Shown: positions 48,022-56,472, counted from the first letter of the stretch. The stretch: 64,000 nucleotides of DNA from Myxacorys californica WJT36-NPBG1 (GCA_019359315.1 JAHHHO010000020.1:1-64000), one strand, 5' to 3'. Translations and numbers: made by a program. The notes: generated by a model from the sequence alone, not told the origin.

Positions 48022-48123
48022 CGTCATAACCGTCATTAACAAGGGTTTCAGCCGTCATAAGTCCGTCACAAGTCCATCACTGCTTCCATCACTATTCGTC
48101 ATTCTTCGTCATTCTGTCCGTCA
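48022..48123 (+). repeat. Helically phased CGTCA repeat array
   Basis: Seven CGTCA copies (starting 48022, 48031, 48053, 48064, 48097, 48107, 48119) and two CATCA variants (48075, 48087) lie in one orientation with steps of 9, 22, 11, 11, 12, 10, 10 and 12 bases, close to one DNA turn. The array ends three bases before the recombinase ATG, so it lies in its promoter/leader. Probable protein-binding site. Confidence 0.75.
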
Positions 48124-48125
48124 CT

Positions 48126-49559
48126 ATGAATCAGCTACCCGATACTGATGGATACTGCCGTGTTTCGACTTTGAAACAAATCACGCACGGGCACGGACTA
48201 GAACGATACAAAGAGGATCTAGAAGATTGTGGCATTCCTCGCGATCGCATCTTCAGCGATGTTGAATCTGGTTCGCGTGACGATCGCGAGGGATATAACA
48301 CCGTCCTAGAGCGCGTGAGGCAAGGAATCACTAAGAAAGTCATAGTCCCCTGCTTCGATCGCTTCACCCGCTCTACGCTGCACTGGGAGCAAGTGATGGA
48401 AGAGTTTGCGCTATATGAAGCTGAACTGCATTTCACTTCTGGCGGTGCGATCGATTTCATCACGCCTGACGGCAGAAAAGCGGCACGCCAACAAGCGGTA
48501 GACGCAGCATGGTGGCGAGAGAAAAACCAATATGCTGCTAAGCAAGGCTGGGCACGCCGCCGCCGCAAAAAGAAAGCGTCTAGTCCACCGTTTGGCTACA
48601 AAGTTGAAAACGATGTGTATGTCGTGAACCGAGATGTTTACCCACCTCAGCCAGACAAGACTTACTTCGACGTTGCTCGCGAAATTATCGAAACCTACCT
48701 TACGGAGGGGAGTATTCGGAACACATGCCATTTGATGATTCAACGCTATGGAGTGGAGCGCTACGGATCTGGGTGGTGGGAGGACTTCCCGCGCGATCGC
48801 ATGAAGTTAGATAAATGGTTAAAAAGTCCAACTGTTCGCGGTCATCTTGCCTACTTTGGGAACCGCGGCAAGCCCCAAGAAATTGCTCAATACAACAACC
48901 ATGAGGCGATCATCGATTCGGACGAAGCACAAAGAATAGATCAGCTGCTCAAAATGAGGGCATCTGGTATCAGTCCATCCTCTGCCGTGCAATACCCCCT
49001 CAGTGGCTTAATTTATTGTCAGTGCGGCGCTAAAACCTCAATTAGCGGCAGAAAGCACCGTAGGCGCTATTACTGCGATGATATCTATGCTCCGGCAGGT
49101 TCGCGAACCTGCACTTTGAAAGGCGGATTGCTATCGGTTGATGCTGAGCAGTTTGCGATCGCGGCAATTTGCCAACGGGCAGCCCAAGAAATCGCCACTC
49201 GAATCGAGCGATCGCAAACACCAACCGTTTCTCAGGACACTCCAGAGTTATTAGCATTACGTCGCAAATTGGCAATGCTAGGCGACGATCCGGATTTTGC
49301 TGCCGCAATCCCTGGCATTCAGCAAAAGATTATAGATTTAGAAGCAAAACAGCGATCCGAATCGACTAGTCAGATCCAACGCAGAGAAGATCTCGTCAAC
49401 GTTGGGTCTGATCCTGAATTCTTTTCAAGTTTGTCGGTTGAAAAACGACGGTTTATCTACACCCAACTTATAAACCGTGTCGTCAAGGCAGGCGACACGG
49501 TTCTATTCGTAGAGTTTCTAGGCGACTTGGGAACTGTCCGATTTGACGATCGCGAGTAA
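48126..49559 (+). CDS. Large serine recombinase, XisF type
   Basis: 477 residues. The resolvase domain starts GYCRVSTLKQ with nucleophile Ser14, and the conserved Arg region is in CFDRFTRSTLHWEQ. A recombinase domain (about 150-280) is followed by a zinc ribbon (Cys298, Cys300, Cys317, Cys329) and a coiled-coil-like C-terminus. The closest relatives I recall are the fdxN-element excisases (XisF) of heterocystous cyanobacteria. It sits at the left end, next to the radC junction, reading into the element. No XisH or XisI genes are recognisable in the window. Confidence 0.92.
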   Translation: MNQLPDTDGYCRVSTLKQITHGHGLERYKEDLEDCGIPRDRIFSDVESGSRDDREGYNTVLERVRQGITKKVIVPCFDRFTRSTLHWEQVMEEFALYEAELHFTSGGAIDFITPDGRKAARQQAVDAAWWREKNQYAAKQGWARRRRKKKASSPPFGYKVENDVYVVNRDVYPPQPDKTYFDVAREIIETYLTEGSIRNTCHLMIQRYGVERYGSGWWEDFPRDRMKLDKWLKSPTVRGHLAYFGNRGKPQEIAQYNNHEAIIDSDEAQRIDQLLKMRASGISPSSAVQYPLSGLIYCQCGAKTSISGRKHRRRYYCDDIYAPAGSRTCTLKGGLLSVDAEQFAIAAICQRAAQEIATRIERSQTPTVSQDTPELLALRRKLAMLGDDPDFAAAIPGIQQKIIDLEAKQRSESTSQIQRREDLVNVGSDPEFFSSLSVEKRRFIYTQLINRVVKAGDTVLFVEFLGDLGTVRFDDRE

Positions 49560-49703
49560 CCGAACCACTTCAGAACTCGGAACCACATTGTTTGACTTTG
49601 CAAGGCGTTCTAGTTCAGCGATCGCGTCTGCCTGCCGTTGCTTCATCTGCTTCCATTGCGCCATGTCTTGCGAGATCGATTGCCAGGTTACAGGCTTACT
49701 CAT
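49518..49703 (-). CDS. Small helical protein at end of replication operon
   Basis: 61 residues (SQDMAQWKQMKQRQADAIAELERLAKSNN), one long helix. It starts in an ATGA overlap with the primase-helicase stop, which argues that it is real and co-translated. Its 3-prime end overlaps the recombinase gene by 42 bases on the opposite strand. It could be a recombination directionality factor or replication accessory, but that is only positional inference. Confidence 0.6.
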   Translation of the reverse strand: MSKPVTWQSISQDMAQWKQMKQRQADAIAELERLAKSNNVVPSSEVVRLLAIVKSDSSQVA

Positions 49704-52700
49704 GCCCGTCGCCTCCCCTCAGCGAAGTTCAGAACTTTTTTCTCATCACAAGAAAGTCTGTGGATCGCTTCAATTCGATCTGTGTCTGTTACTTCACTAA
49801 ACACCGCCGATACAACCTCCTCAATGCAATTTGTTGCAATCCCTTCACGGATAATTTCAACTACATCGCTGACGACTTCTTCGTTGAAGTCGGACTCGGG
49901 TTTCCCTGTTATTGGTCGCGGGATGCCAACATCATCGCTAGTACGAAACCTGAGTCCGACAAAGTGAGCACCCTTGCTATCCCTCTCTTTCTTTGCCTCA
50001 GCATGTCCAAGCTGCCCAACACAAAGGTCACTAAGCAGTCGACTAAAGCGTTGTAAGCTGACTGGCTTTGTCCCTACAGCGTTGCTGTAAGCGATGTAGC
50101 TAGGATAGAGGAGGGTTTCGCTCCCCTCCCAATAAGTACGGGTCGTCCTTGTCGCTCCATCGTCAGGGCTCTCCGAAAATGTGTACTTGACCGCATTTCC
50201 AACATAAGTCTTACTGTCAGCATCAAAAACACAACGACTATCTAGCCACGCAGCCAAAGGATTTGATTCTACGATTGACTCCAATCGCGACGCGTTCAAG
50301 CTCGGAACTGAAACGTCCGTGTTCTTGATTAAATCGAACATTTGCTGATCAGGCATGTCCAACACCCAATTAACGAGTCCTGGAAGAAATTCCGCAAACT
50401 CACCACTTACCCCATTGCGTCCGATGCTAATTAGATCTCGCTGCAACTCTTTCGCGATTTGATTTTCAAATGGAATACTCAACCTTCTGCGGGTAAAACC
50501 AGTTGTATAGTCAGCAGATTGGATCGGCTCGTTGCAGGCGATCAATACCATCGCGTTTGGCATAAAGCCTTCTGATTTCTGCTGAATCCTTTTCTCTTCG
50601 AGGCGCAGAGCATCCTGTCCCGTAAGAGCTTTTAGTATCGATACGCTACCCCCGTAGCGCTCTGAGTCGGTGATGACCACAAGCCGTTTTCCATAAATCC
50701 CAGCCGTCTCAAAACGATTGCCTTCAAGCTGCTTGAGTTCAGTCACGAAGCAATTTCTGAATCCTATCAACGCTTGTGCGAGTCGGATATAAGTAGATTT
50801 TCCCGTCCCCCCTTTACCAACACACTCGATGAATCTTTGCAAATCGGCACGTCCACAAAGAATCGCTTTCAGATAGGCTCTCAGTAATTCGACGATTTTT
50901 TCGTCTCCATTTTGACTTTCGCGCAACCAATCAATAATCGGTTCGCACGTCGCGCCAGGAACGTAACTGTAAGGTAGTTGCCAGGTCAAGCGATGGTCGG
51001 GGGAATGATTTGAGAACTCTCTTGTTGAAAGACGAAGAATTCCGTTTTGGAACGGCAAAAGATCCGAATCCAGTTCCTTGCTCCAATTCCTGCAAGCTAA
51101 AGAGCTAGACATTAAGCTGTAGACAGACTTGACGTAATCAGCGCTGTATTCGCAGTCCAACCCGTTAGAATTCAATTCATCTTTAATCAACTGCTCAACA
51201 AACTCTCTAGATTCAGACGACCATACGCCTTGAGTCTCGGTCCCATAACGATAAAAGCAAGTGCGATCGGGGTTCCACGAAAGAGTTTTCTGATAGAACT
51301 GCGACAAAACGCTGTCAACAACCCCAGCTTTAGGTGTTATTGGTTTTCCAGTTTTGTTGTCAAATTCGATCGGGATATAAGGGCGACTTTCCGACTTCGC
51401 CTCTTGCTGCCTGCGTTCCTGCTCAGCCTCCCTCTCTTGTTGCGCCTGCTTTGCTTGCTGTTTACGGCGATCGTAATCCGCCTGCTCTTTGAATTGCTTC
51501 AACAACCTGTTTAGCGGCTGCCTTCCTAATCCAGGAATCTCGCTAAGTTTGGCAATTAACAACCTTGCTTCAAGGTCATCGATTTTCGTAGCTGCAATCT
51601 CAATCAGGATTTTGGCGATCGCGGTTATATCTTTGCCATCGGTTGGGACGCATCGATCCGCCGCCAATATCAAAATCCTGTTCCAAGGCAAAGATAACGC
51701 TTCTTCTAGTTCAATTGCTAATCCAAGGGATTTCAATTTGGCGATCACGCCTTGCAGTTCTTGGTCACTACCACTAGAGGGAGGCTTGTCGCTTGTAGAT
51801 GACTTTTCACTTGAACCAGCATCACGATCGCGATGCTGCTTGGCTTTGTTGCGATACGCATCTCGCGTCCATTGCGGAAAAGTCCACCCAAACTCATCCT
51901 TTGCCGTGTTAATCAGGCTTCCGATCTTCCACGTCCCCTTGGAGGAACGAACCACCTGAGCGACATTCCATCCGCATTGTCTCGACGGAGAATGGCTCTC
52001 CATCATGCTGATTGCGGCGGCTTCTCCATAGTGATTCTTCAAGCAAGCAGCAATTTTGCGGTAAAGCTGGTAACTATTACCACCCTTAGATCGCGGCGGA
52101 ATGAAGCTCAGAATCTCATTAACAAGGCGAGTAGTAATCTCTTCATCGTGTTCGCTGTCGCCTTTCTCAGCCATTTGCTTGAGCCATGCAGCGCGATCGC
52201 GTTCGATTCGCTGATCTAAATCTGGGTCATTTAGTGCAATAGCTGGATCAACGGTTGTATTGCCATTTTTCTGCTTGTTACGTTGCGTAACCCATTGACT
52301 CCAGCGGTTATCGCTCAAACCGTTCGGGAATGCTCCGGTGGCATCTAAACGTGCCTCAAAATCATTCGGTGAGTAAATCTCGTCAGAAACAAATTCAACC
52401 GTGATTTCTTTTGGTTCAAGAAGCCCGAAGTCGTCTGATTTGCGCCGAGGAATCCCAGCAAGCCTCATCGCCCTAGCCGGATTCACGATGTTGTGATCCG
52501 CAGACTGGAGAATGCAAAGCTTACGAGAGAGCCGCCGCCAATCAGTCTGACTAACCCCTTCACTCAGCCGGAAATAAACGTGAAGAGATTTGCCGCCTGT
52601 AAATACAACAACACAAGGAACCAGACCAGTGTTGGCTTTTAGCCGCTCCAAGGCTTCCCATTGCTCATTCAGTGGCAGATCATCAATCTCGTAGAAAACG

Positions 52701-53119
52701 AGGTCGGTAGTTTTGATGTGAGCGTTTGAGATGCCGCCAGAGGGCTTGTTGGGATAGAAGTAGACCGTTGCTCCTTCGCTTCCTAGCTGTCGGAAGTGAT
52801 CGAAGTTGTATGTCTCTCCTGAGGGCTTCCAAATGGAATTCCCGTCTTTGTCTTCGCCCTTCCATTGGCATTTCTGAACGGAGATTCCGTCAACAGTTAC
52901 TTTTCCCATGAAGACGTAGTTGACAGGCGTTTCCCCATCCTGCTTCATCGCCCACCAGTCAGGCTTGAGAGATGCTTCATGGTCAAAAGACACCTTGATA
53001 CAAATCTCACTGTCGGAAACAAAACCTAAATGCTGTAGTTGAATTTTGCCGACAGTAGCGGGGTCGCTTGATTCGAGAGTTTGAGCGTCATTAAGTGCTT
53101 GAGTTGCGGCCATATTCAT
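49700..53119 (-). CDS. PrimPol - D5/P4-type primase-helicase replication protein
   Basis: 1139 residues. An archaeo-eukaryotic primase-like region spans about 120-235 (DLVFYEIDDLP, FTGGKSLHVYFRL, ARAMRLAGIPR). A PriCT-type helical domain follows (325-410), then a charged coiled coil (550-580). The D5_N region (600-760) precedes a superfamily-3 helicase with Walker A GKGGTGKST (768-776), KRLVVITDSE (Walker B) and LIACNEP (sensor). Such proteins initiate and unwind plasmid or phage-satellite origins. It is coupled to both neighbours by overlapping stops and starts. Confidence 0.88.
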   Translation of the reverse strand: MNMAATQALNDAQTLESSDPATVGKIQLQHLGFVSDSEICIKVSFDHEASLKPDWWAMKQDGETPVNYVFMGKVTVDGISVQKCQWKGEDKDGNSIWKPSGETYNFDHFRQLGSEGATVYFYPNKPSGGISNAHIKTTDLVFYEIDDLPLNEQWEALERLKANTGLVPCVVVFTGGKSLHVYFRLSEGVSQTDWRRLSRKLCILQSADHNIVNPARAMRLAGIPRRKSDDFGLLEPKEITVEFVSDEIYSPNDFEARLDATGAFPNGLSDNRWSQWVTQRNKQKNGNTTVDPAIALNDPDLDQRIERDRAAWLKQMAEKGDSEHDEEITTRLVNEILSFIPPRSKGGNSYQLYRKIAACLKNHYGEAAAISMMESHSPSRQCGWNVAQVVRSSKGTWKIGSLINTAKDEFGWTFPQWTRDAYRNKAKQHRDRDAGSSEKSSTSDKPPSSGSDQELQGVIAKLKSLGLAIELEEALSLPWNRILILAADRCVPTDGKDITAIAKILIEIAATKIDDLEARLLIAKLSEIPGLGRQPLNRLLKQFKEQADYDRRKQQAKQAQQEREAEQERRQQEAKSESRPYIPIEFDNKTGKPITPKAGVVDSVLSQFYQKTLSWNPDRTCFYRYGTETQGVWSSESREFVEQLIKDELNSNGLDCEYSADYVKSVYSLMSSSLACRNWSKELDSDLLPFQNGILRLSTREFSNHSPDHRLTWQLPYSYVPGATCEPIIDWLRESQNGDEKIVELLRAYLKAILCGRADLQRFIECVGKGGTGKSTYIRLAQALIGFRNCFVTELKQLEGNRFETAGIYGKRLVVITDSERYGGSVSILKALTGQDALRLEEKRIQQKSEGFMPNAMVLIACNEPIQSADYTTGFTRRRLSIPFENQIAKELQRDLISIGRNGVSGEFAEFLPGLVNWVLDMPDQQMFDLIKNTDVSVPSLNASRLESIVESNPLAAWLDSRCVFDADSKTYVGNAVKYTFSESPDDGATRTTRTYWEGSETLLYPSYIAYSNAVGTKPVSLQRFSRLLSDLCVGQLGHAEAKKERDSKGAHFVGLRFRTSDDVGIPRPITGKPESDFNEEVVSDVVEIIREGIATNCIEEVVSAVFSEVTDTDRIEAIHRLSCDEKKVLNFAEGRRRA

Positions 53120-53409
53120 AGCACACCCCCATCCACCACTCGCTCGATCGCCGAATAAATCGCCTCTGGATCGCGCTTTCGTCCAATCAGTCCGATCGCT
53201 CGATAAGCCTCATCTCTCGTTAACTGGATGCCTGCGGACCAATCGCTGTGCCGGATGTAGTAGCGATCGACTGCAAGTGCGAGGCGTTCAGGAACACGAT
53301 CGACAATCAAATCTGGGTTCGGCTCTGTGAAGATCCCTAACTGGTCGCCTTCTGTGTAGGTGCTAGAGTTTCTAGTGCAATTAGTTGTGAATAAAGGAGA
53401 GTAGTTCAT
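53116..53409 (-). CDS. Hypothetical protein in replication operon
   Basis: 97 residues; the second half (VPERLALAVDRYYIRHSDWSAGIQLTRDEAYRAIGLIGRKRDPEAIYSAIERVV) is helical and may be a small DNA-binding or primase-accessory domain. ATGA overlap with the primase-helicase, and TAATG overlap with the upstream gene. Not recognised. Confidence 0.6.
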   Translation of the reverse strand: MNYSPLFTTNCTRNSSTYTEGDQLGIFTEPNPDLIVDRVPERLALAVDRYYIRHSDWSAGIQLTRDEAYRAIGLIGRKRDPEAIYSAIERVVDGGVL

Positions 53410-53642
53410 TAAAACTCACCTCTTTTCAATTCATTGACGCGGTCTTGAAAGTCGAGTTCTAGATCCTGTTGTCGGCTTCGTTCGGGCGTCCATCGCTGCT
53501 TTGTGCGCTCTACACACCTAATTTCCCTAAATCTACGGTAAGCGTGTCGGGTTTTCGTGTTATGCTTGAGAAGCAGAAAAGCTTGATTGGGTTGCCTTTT
53601 TTCGACTACCCTAAGGTGCGGGTAGAAACCAAAATTTTCCAT
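53409..53642 (-). CDS. Small basic protein, first gene of replication operon
   Basis: 77 residues, strongly basic (KTRHAYRRFREIRCVERTKQRWTPERSRQQ). It overlaps the next gene at TAATG. No family recognised; a nucleic-acid-binding role is possible from charge alone. Confidence 0.5.
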   Translation of the reverse strand: MENFGFYPHLRVVEKRQPNQAFLLLKHNTKTRHAYRRFREIRCVERTKQRWTPERSRQQDLELDFQDRVNELKRGEF

Positions 53643-53676
53643 TTTGTTCGCTCGTTAACTGAATTAATTTGACTAG

Positions 53677-53703
53677 GGCTCCTGCCAGGGAGCCTTATTT
53701 TTT
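53677..53703 (+). terminator. Plus-strand terminator facing the replication operon
   Basis: GGCTCC-TGCCAG-GGAGCC followed by TTATTTTTTG on the plus strand, directly upstream of the minus-strand operon. No plus-strand gene precedes it, so it could end an antisense RNA covering the start of the operon. Confidence 0.65.
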
Positions 53704-53924
53704 GCCTTTTGGTGAGACTCAAAAAGAGAACTACAGACCCCATATCTGGGGGCAATAATCGCTAGAGGAACGATCATCTCGAAACACAAAAAGCTAAACT
53801 TAGTCTCATGCCTGTCTCATTTTCAGGATAATTGCATTTTTTGCTAATTTCGCAGAAAGATTTTTTTCGCCGTATCCCTTGCGGCATGAGTTTTCTGGCT
53901 ACGACAAAATAAAAGGCTTTTTGC

Positions 53925-54776
53925 CTATTGTTCCGCTTTCTTCTTTCTGCCTTGCCGACTGGTTACAAAACGACCAGCAACCGACTGCTCTAAGCGAAAA
54001 TTATTTTCGATTTTGAAGGCTGTGAGTCTCTCCCTCGCCCTAACCATTCGGTTGTAGTATTTCTTGCGAAACACGTCGTTGCGCTCCGCAAGCTGGATCG
54101 CGCGATCAGTAAATGCCGCTGTTACCGGGAAGGAATCGCGATCAAAAGGGTTGCTTAGCGCCAACAACGCTCTGTTCTGACTTTGCATCAGTTTACGTAT
54201 GGATACCGCCGTTTCCGTTTTGGACTTATCAGGTTTCAACAGGATCGCAGAATCGAAAGTCAGCACGTCCTCAAGAAATAGAATCTTGAATAAGTCAAAC
54301 TTTGACACAGACAAAATTCCAGGCGGGAAATCGAGTTGCTTCAGAAGCTCGATCGTTGCTAACCAAAAGTCAGCATTTGCCTCTACCAATGACTTGATAT
54401 CTCTAGGAATTGAAACAGGCTTGTGTTTTGAATTCCAATCTTTCTGGATGATGCGCATTAACACAAAACGCTTAAGTGCCATCAGTCCGATTAACTGTGG
54501 TGGAGCGCCAGAAAAAGAAAAGATCGAATGTTCTACTGCATCAAGCTGCAAGAGCGTTTCCTCCCACTCAATCGTCTCAGGAAGTTCAATATAAGAGTGA
54601 CCAACAATATCAATCCGCATATTGTTAGACGTTGCCAAACTCGCCCCATCGCTTACGCTCGGAAGTAGCGCTCTTACAAGCGGGCGATATTTACTCGCGT
54701 TCTGCTGCCCTGCCAACTGCCCCACATTCGGGGTAGAGGTCTCGATTGCCCGTTCAATGTTGGATTTAGCGCTCAT
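53925..54776 (-). CDS. Hypothetical protein behind a ribbon-helix-helix gene
   Basis: 283 residues, mostly helical, with AIETSTPNVGQLAGQQNAS at the N-terminus and a basic C-terminus (TSRQGRKKKAEQ). No known domain. Ribosome site GGAGATG precedes the ATG and it lies 31 bases after a ribbon-helix-helix gene on the same strand, a plausible two-gene operon. Confidence 0.65.
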   Translation of the reverse strand: MSAKSNIERAIETSTPNVGQLAGQQNASKYRPLVRALLPSVSDGASLATSNNMRIDIVGHSYIELPETIEWEETLLQLDAVEHSIFSFSGAPPQLIGLMALKRFVLMRIIQKDWNSKHKPVSIPRDIKSLVEANADFWLATIELLKQLDFPPGILSVSKFDLFKILFLEDVLTFDSAILLKPDKSKTETAVSIRKLMQSQNRALLALSNPFDRDSFPVTAAFTDRAIQLAERNDVFRKKYYNRMVRARERLTAFKIENNFRLEQSVAGRFVTSRQGRKKKAEQ

Positions 54777-54807
54777 AATTCATCTCCTTCCGGTTCGGAG
54801 GCGCGAT

Positions 54808-54987
54808 CTATTGAGAGCGGAGAGAAACGACAAATTGACGTAGCAATGCCGATCGACTAGTGCCGCGTTCACGTGCTAACCGATTAAGCAGTTGTCTGTC
54901 TAATGGTGTGACGCGCATGGAGATATACACATCTAGTGTCTCTTCACGAGAGACAGCCTTGTTCAAGAAAAGCTCTTTACTATCCAT
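54808..54987 (-). CDS. Ribbon-helix-helix (CopG/Arc-type) DNA-binding protein
   Basis: 59 residues, too short for many gene callers. The core DVYISMRVTPLDRQLLNRLA then RERGTSRSALLRQFVVSL is a beta strand plus two helices of the ribbon-helix-helix fold. Upstream on its own side lie the palindrome TACAGCTGTA (54997-55006) and a doubled 16-bp palindrome, possible operators. With the next gene it may be a regulator/partner or an antitoxin-like pair. Confidence 0.78.
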   Translation of the reverse strand: MDSKELFLNKAVSREETLDVYISMRVTPLDRQLLNRLARERGTSRSALLRQFVVSLRSQ

Positions 54988-54996
54988 AGCGTTAAG

Positions 54997-55213
54997 TACA
55001 GCTGTATTGATACGAGGTTATTGTGACACATCTTCAACGAAAGTCAACCTCAAGCGATCGCTTGAAATCCTTACCCTGTCTGGGTTTCTGCTGCTTATAG
55101 TTGTAAGCAGCTTATGATTAGGATTACTAGCTGAATCTCTCTCTGTGAAGAGGTTCCAGCCGTTCCGCGCTTAGCAAGATCGCGTTCATTTCTTCATTCA
55201 AGCGATCGCTTGA
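54997..55213. promoter_or_regulatory. Palindromes upstream of the ribbon-helix-helix gene
   Basis: TACAGCTGTA (54997-55006) lies 10 bases upstream of the start. TCAAGCGATCGCTTGA occurs twice (55050-55065 and 55198-55213), an exact HIP1 core with identical extended arms. A third hairpin TTGTTTGTG/CACAAACAA lies at 55229-55255. Confidence 0.45.
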
Positions 55214-55315
55214 GTTTGACTTTTGCATTTGTTTGTGCTTCAAGTTCACAAACAATATCTATCTTTAGAGGTAGAAGCGTTATTGGGCGCGATCGTCCGG
55301 CTTCTTGGGAACCCT

Positions 55316-55621
55316 TCAAGACCGCAGATGCCTTGGCGGAATATTGTCAGCGAACTTGAGTCCTTTTGGCGCGATCGCCAAACCATACTGGAGCTCCCCA
55401 CCTGCAAAGAATTGCATTGTCTTGAGGTGGGAGAATTGTTGCGCGATCTCTCGATTTAATTCAAGCAGGTTTCTAGCCTGCGCTGCATCTTTGCAAAAAA
55501 TGAGCAGAGTGCGATCAATAACCGAGATACTTTCAACATCTCTAAGCACGGAAACAGTATTTTTGCGACGACGCTTCGGCGCGATCGCACAGTTGCTTGA
55601 ACGCAGGTTGAGGATTAACAT
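55316..55621 (-). CDS. Hypothetical protein of plasmid type
   Basis: 101 residues: basic N-terminus (CAIAPKRRRKN), then ESISVIDRTLLIFCKDAAQARNLLELNREIAQQFSHL, which looks like a small strand-helix nucleic-acid-binding module. It lies downstream of the small-protein operon on the same strand. A plus-strand frame (55223-55459) overlaps it; I favour the minus strand because the pattern ISVxDRTLxIFC is protein-like and familiar from cyanobacterial plasmids. Confidence 0.5.
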   Translation of the reverse strand: MLILNLRSSNCAIAPKRRRKNTVSVLRDVESISVIDRTLLIFCKDAAQARNLLELNREIAQQFSHLKTMQFFAGGELQYGLAIAPKGLKFADNIPPRHLRS

Positions 55622-55646
55622 TGGGATAGTTTAATAAATTTGTTTG

Positions 55647-55679
55647 GCGCATTCCTGTTACAGCAGGAATGCGCTTTTT
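55647..55679 (+). terminator. Plus-strand terminator
   Basis: Perfect 11-bp stem GCGCATTCCTG / CAGGAATGCGC, loop TTACAG, then TTTTT. The T-run is on the plus strand although the nearest confident genes are on the minus strand. Confidence 0.7.
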
Positions 55680-55743
55680 GCTGCGAAGGGAACACTGCAA
55701 AGTTTGCACGAGTAGGGACTGTTAGCGAATCCTGGGAGGGTTC

Positions 55744-55965
55744 TTACTGCGGAGCCTCTTCATTCCGCTTCACGCTATCAGAAGGGCGATCGCCATCAGA
55801 TTTCGCTTTCTTTTTCGAGCGACGCTTATCAGTCTTTTGTTCTTCAGATTCTTGTTGACGAGGGGCAGATTCTAAAGATTGAGCTTCGAGCCTAGCGTAA
55901 TAGATATCAATTTCTCTGTCGAAGTCTTCCCAGAAAGCGTCATTCATATCCCTGAACCGTCCCAT
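55744..55965 (-). CDS. Small charged protein, end of the DWLQV operon
   Basis: 73 residues: MNDAFWEDFDREIDIYYARLEAQ then a Lys/Glu/Ser-rich disordered tail. Alternative start at the second Met (55947). It overlaps the preceding 37-codon frame by 22 bases. Not recognised. Confidence 0.5.
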   Translation of the reverse strand: MGRFRDMNDAFWEDFDREIDIYYARLEAQSLESAPRQQESEEQKTDKRRSKKKAKSDGDRPSDSVKRNEEAPQ

Positions 55966-56057
55966 GTTTCTAGGTTGTCAAAGTCTGGATGGATGGCGCG
56001 GGCAGATGCATCTTCCATTCGGTGTTTTTCTTGTTGCTCATTTTGATGCTTGGGCAT
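55944..56057 (-). CDS. Degenerate member of the DWLQV small-protein family
   Basis: 37 residues starting MPKHQNEQQEKHRMEDASARA. The start and the MEDASARA segment align with MSKKQNDEPPK...MKDVTARA of the family, but DWLQV is missing. It may be a decayed fifth copy. Confidence 0.35.
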   Translation of the reverse strand: MPKHQNEQQEKHRMEDASARAIHPDFDNLETWDGSGI

Positions 56058-56089
56058 CTTAGACTGTAGCGATCTCTTTACTGACTCCC

Positions 56090-56260
56090 CTAATGATCAT
56101 CCTTATCATTGCCACTAGATTCGCGCTCCTTCTCCTTGGCTTGAGCGGCTTCGGCTTCTAATCTTTTACGCTCGTCTCTGCAAGCATCTTTCAGCACTTG
56201 TAGCCAGTCTGTAGGCTCAGCTTCGCTCTCTTTAGGCTTGCTGTTTTTCTTGTTGCTCAT
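56090..56260 (-). CDS. DWLQV family small protein, copy 4
   Basis: 56 residues: MSNKKNSKPKESEAEPTDWLQVLKDA, then a charged helix rich in Lys, Arg, Glu and Ala, ending DKDDH. It shares the PxDWLQV(L/M)xD core with three upstream genes. The gene is too small for common callers; conservation among copies supports it. Confidence 0.65.
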   Translation of the reverse strand: MSNKKNSKPKESEAEPTDWLQVLKDACRDERKRLEAEAAQAKEKERESSGNDKDDH

Positions 56261-56319
56261 TTTTTCTATTGATGATTGCTTACTTTATTAGTGAGAGATT
56301 TTGAACCGTAGCGATCGCT

Positions 56320-56472
56320 TTACTTGCTTCCCTGGTGATCACCTTCATCATTAGATGTCCGCTCTTTTCCAGCTTGAGCCTCTAGTTTTTTCTGATGACG
56401 AATGGCAACATCTTCCAAAACTTGCAGCCAATCTCTAGATGGATCGTGTTTATCGCTTTGTCTCTTAGTCAT
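56320..56472 (-). CDS. DWLQV family small protein, copy 3
   Basis: 50 residues: MTKRQSDKHDPSRDWLQVLE, then a charged helix (RHQKKLEAQAGKERTS). It starts in an ATGA overlap with the preceding copy. The start region TTAGTCATGG-GATT is shared with copy 1 at the DNA level. Confidence 0.68.
   Translation of the reverse strand: MTKRQSDKHDPSRDWLQVLEDVAIRHQKKLEAQAGKERTSNDEGDHQGSK

Noticed and set aside
48131-48743. Minus-strand frames within the recombinase gene
   Set aside because: Shadows of a clearly coding serine recombinase.
53469-53672. 67-codon plus-strand frame ending at the orphan terminator
   Set aside because: Lies opposite the first gene of the coupled replication operon. Kept only as a hint of antisense RNA.
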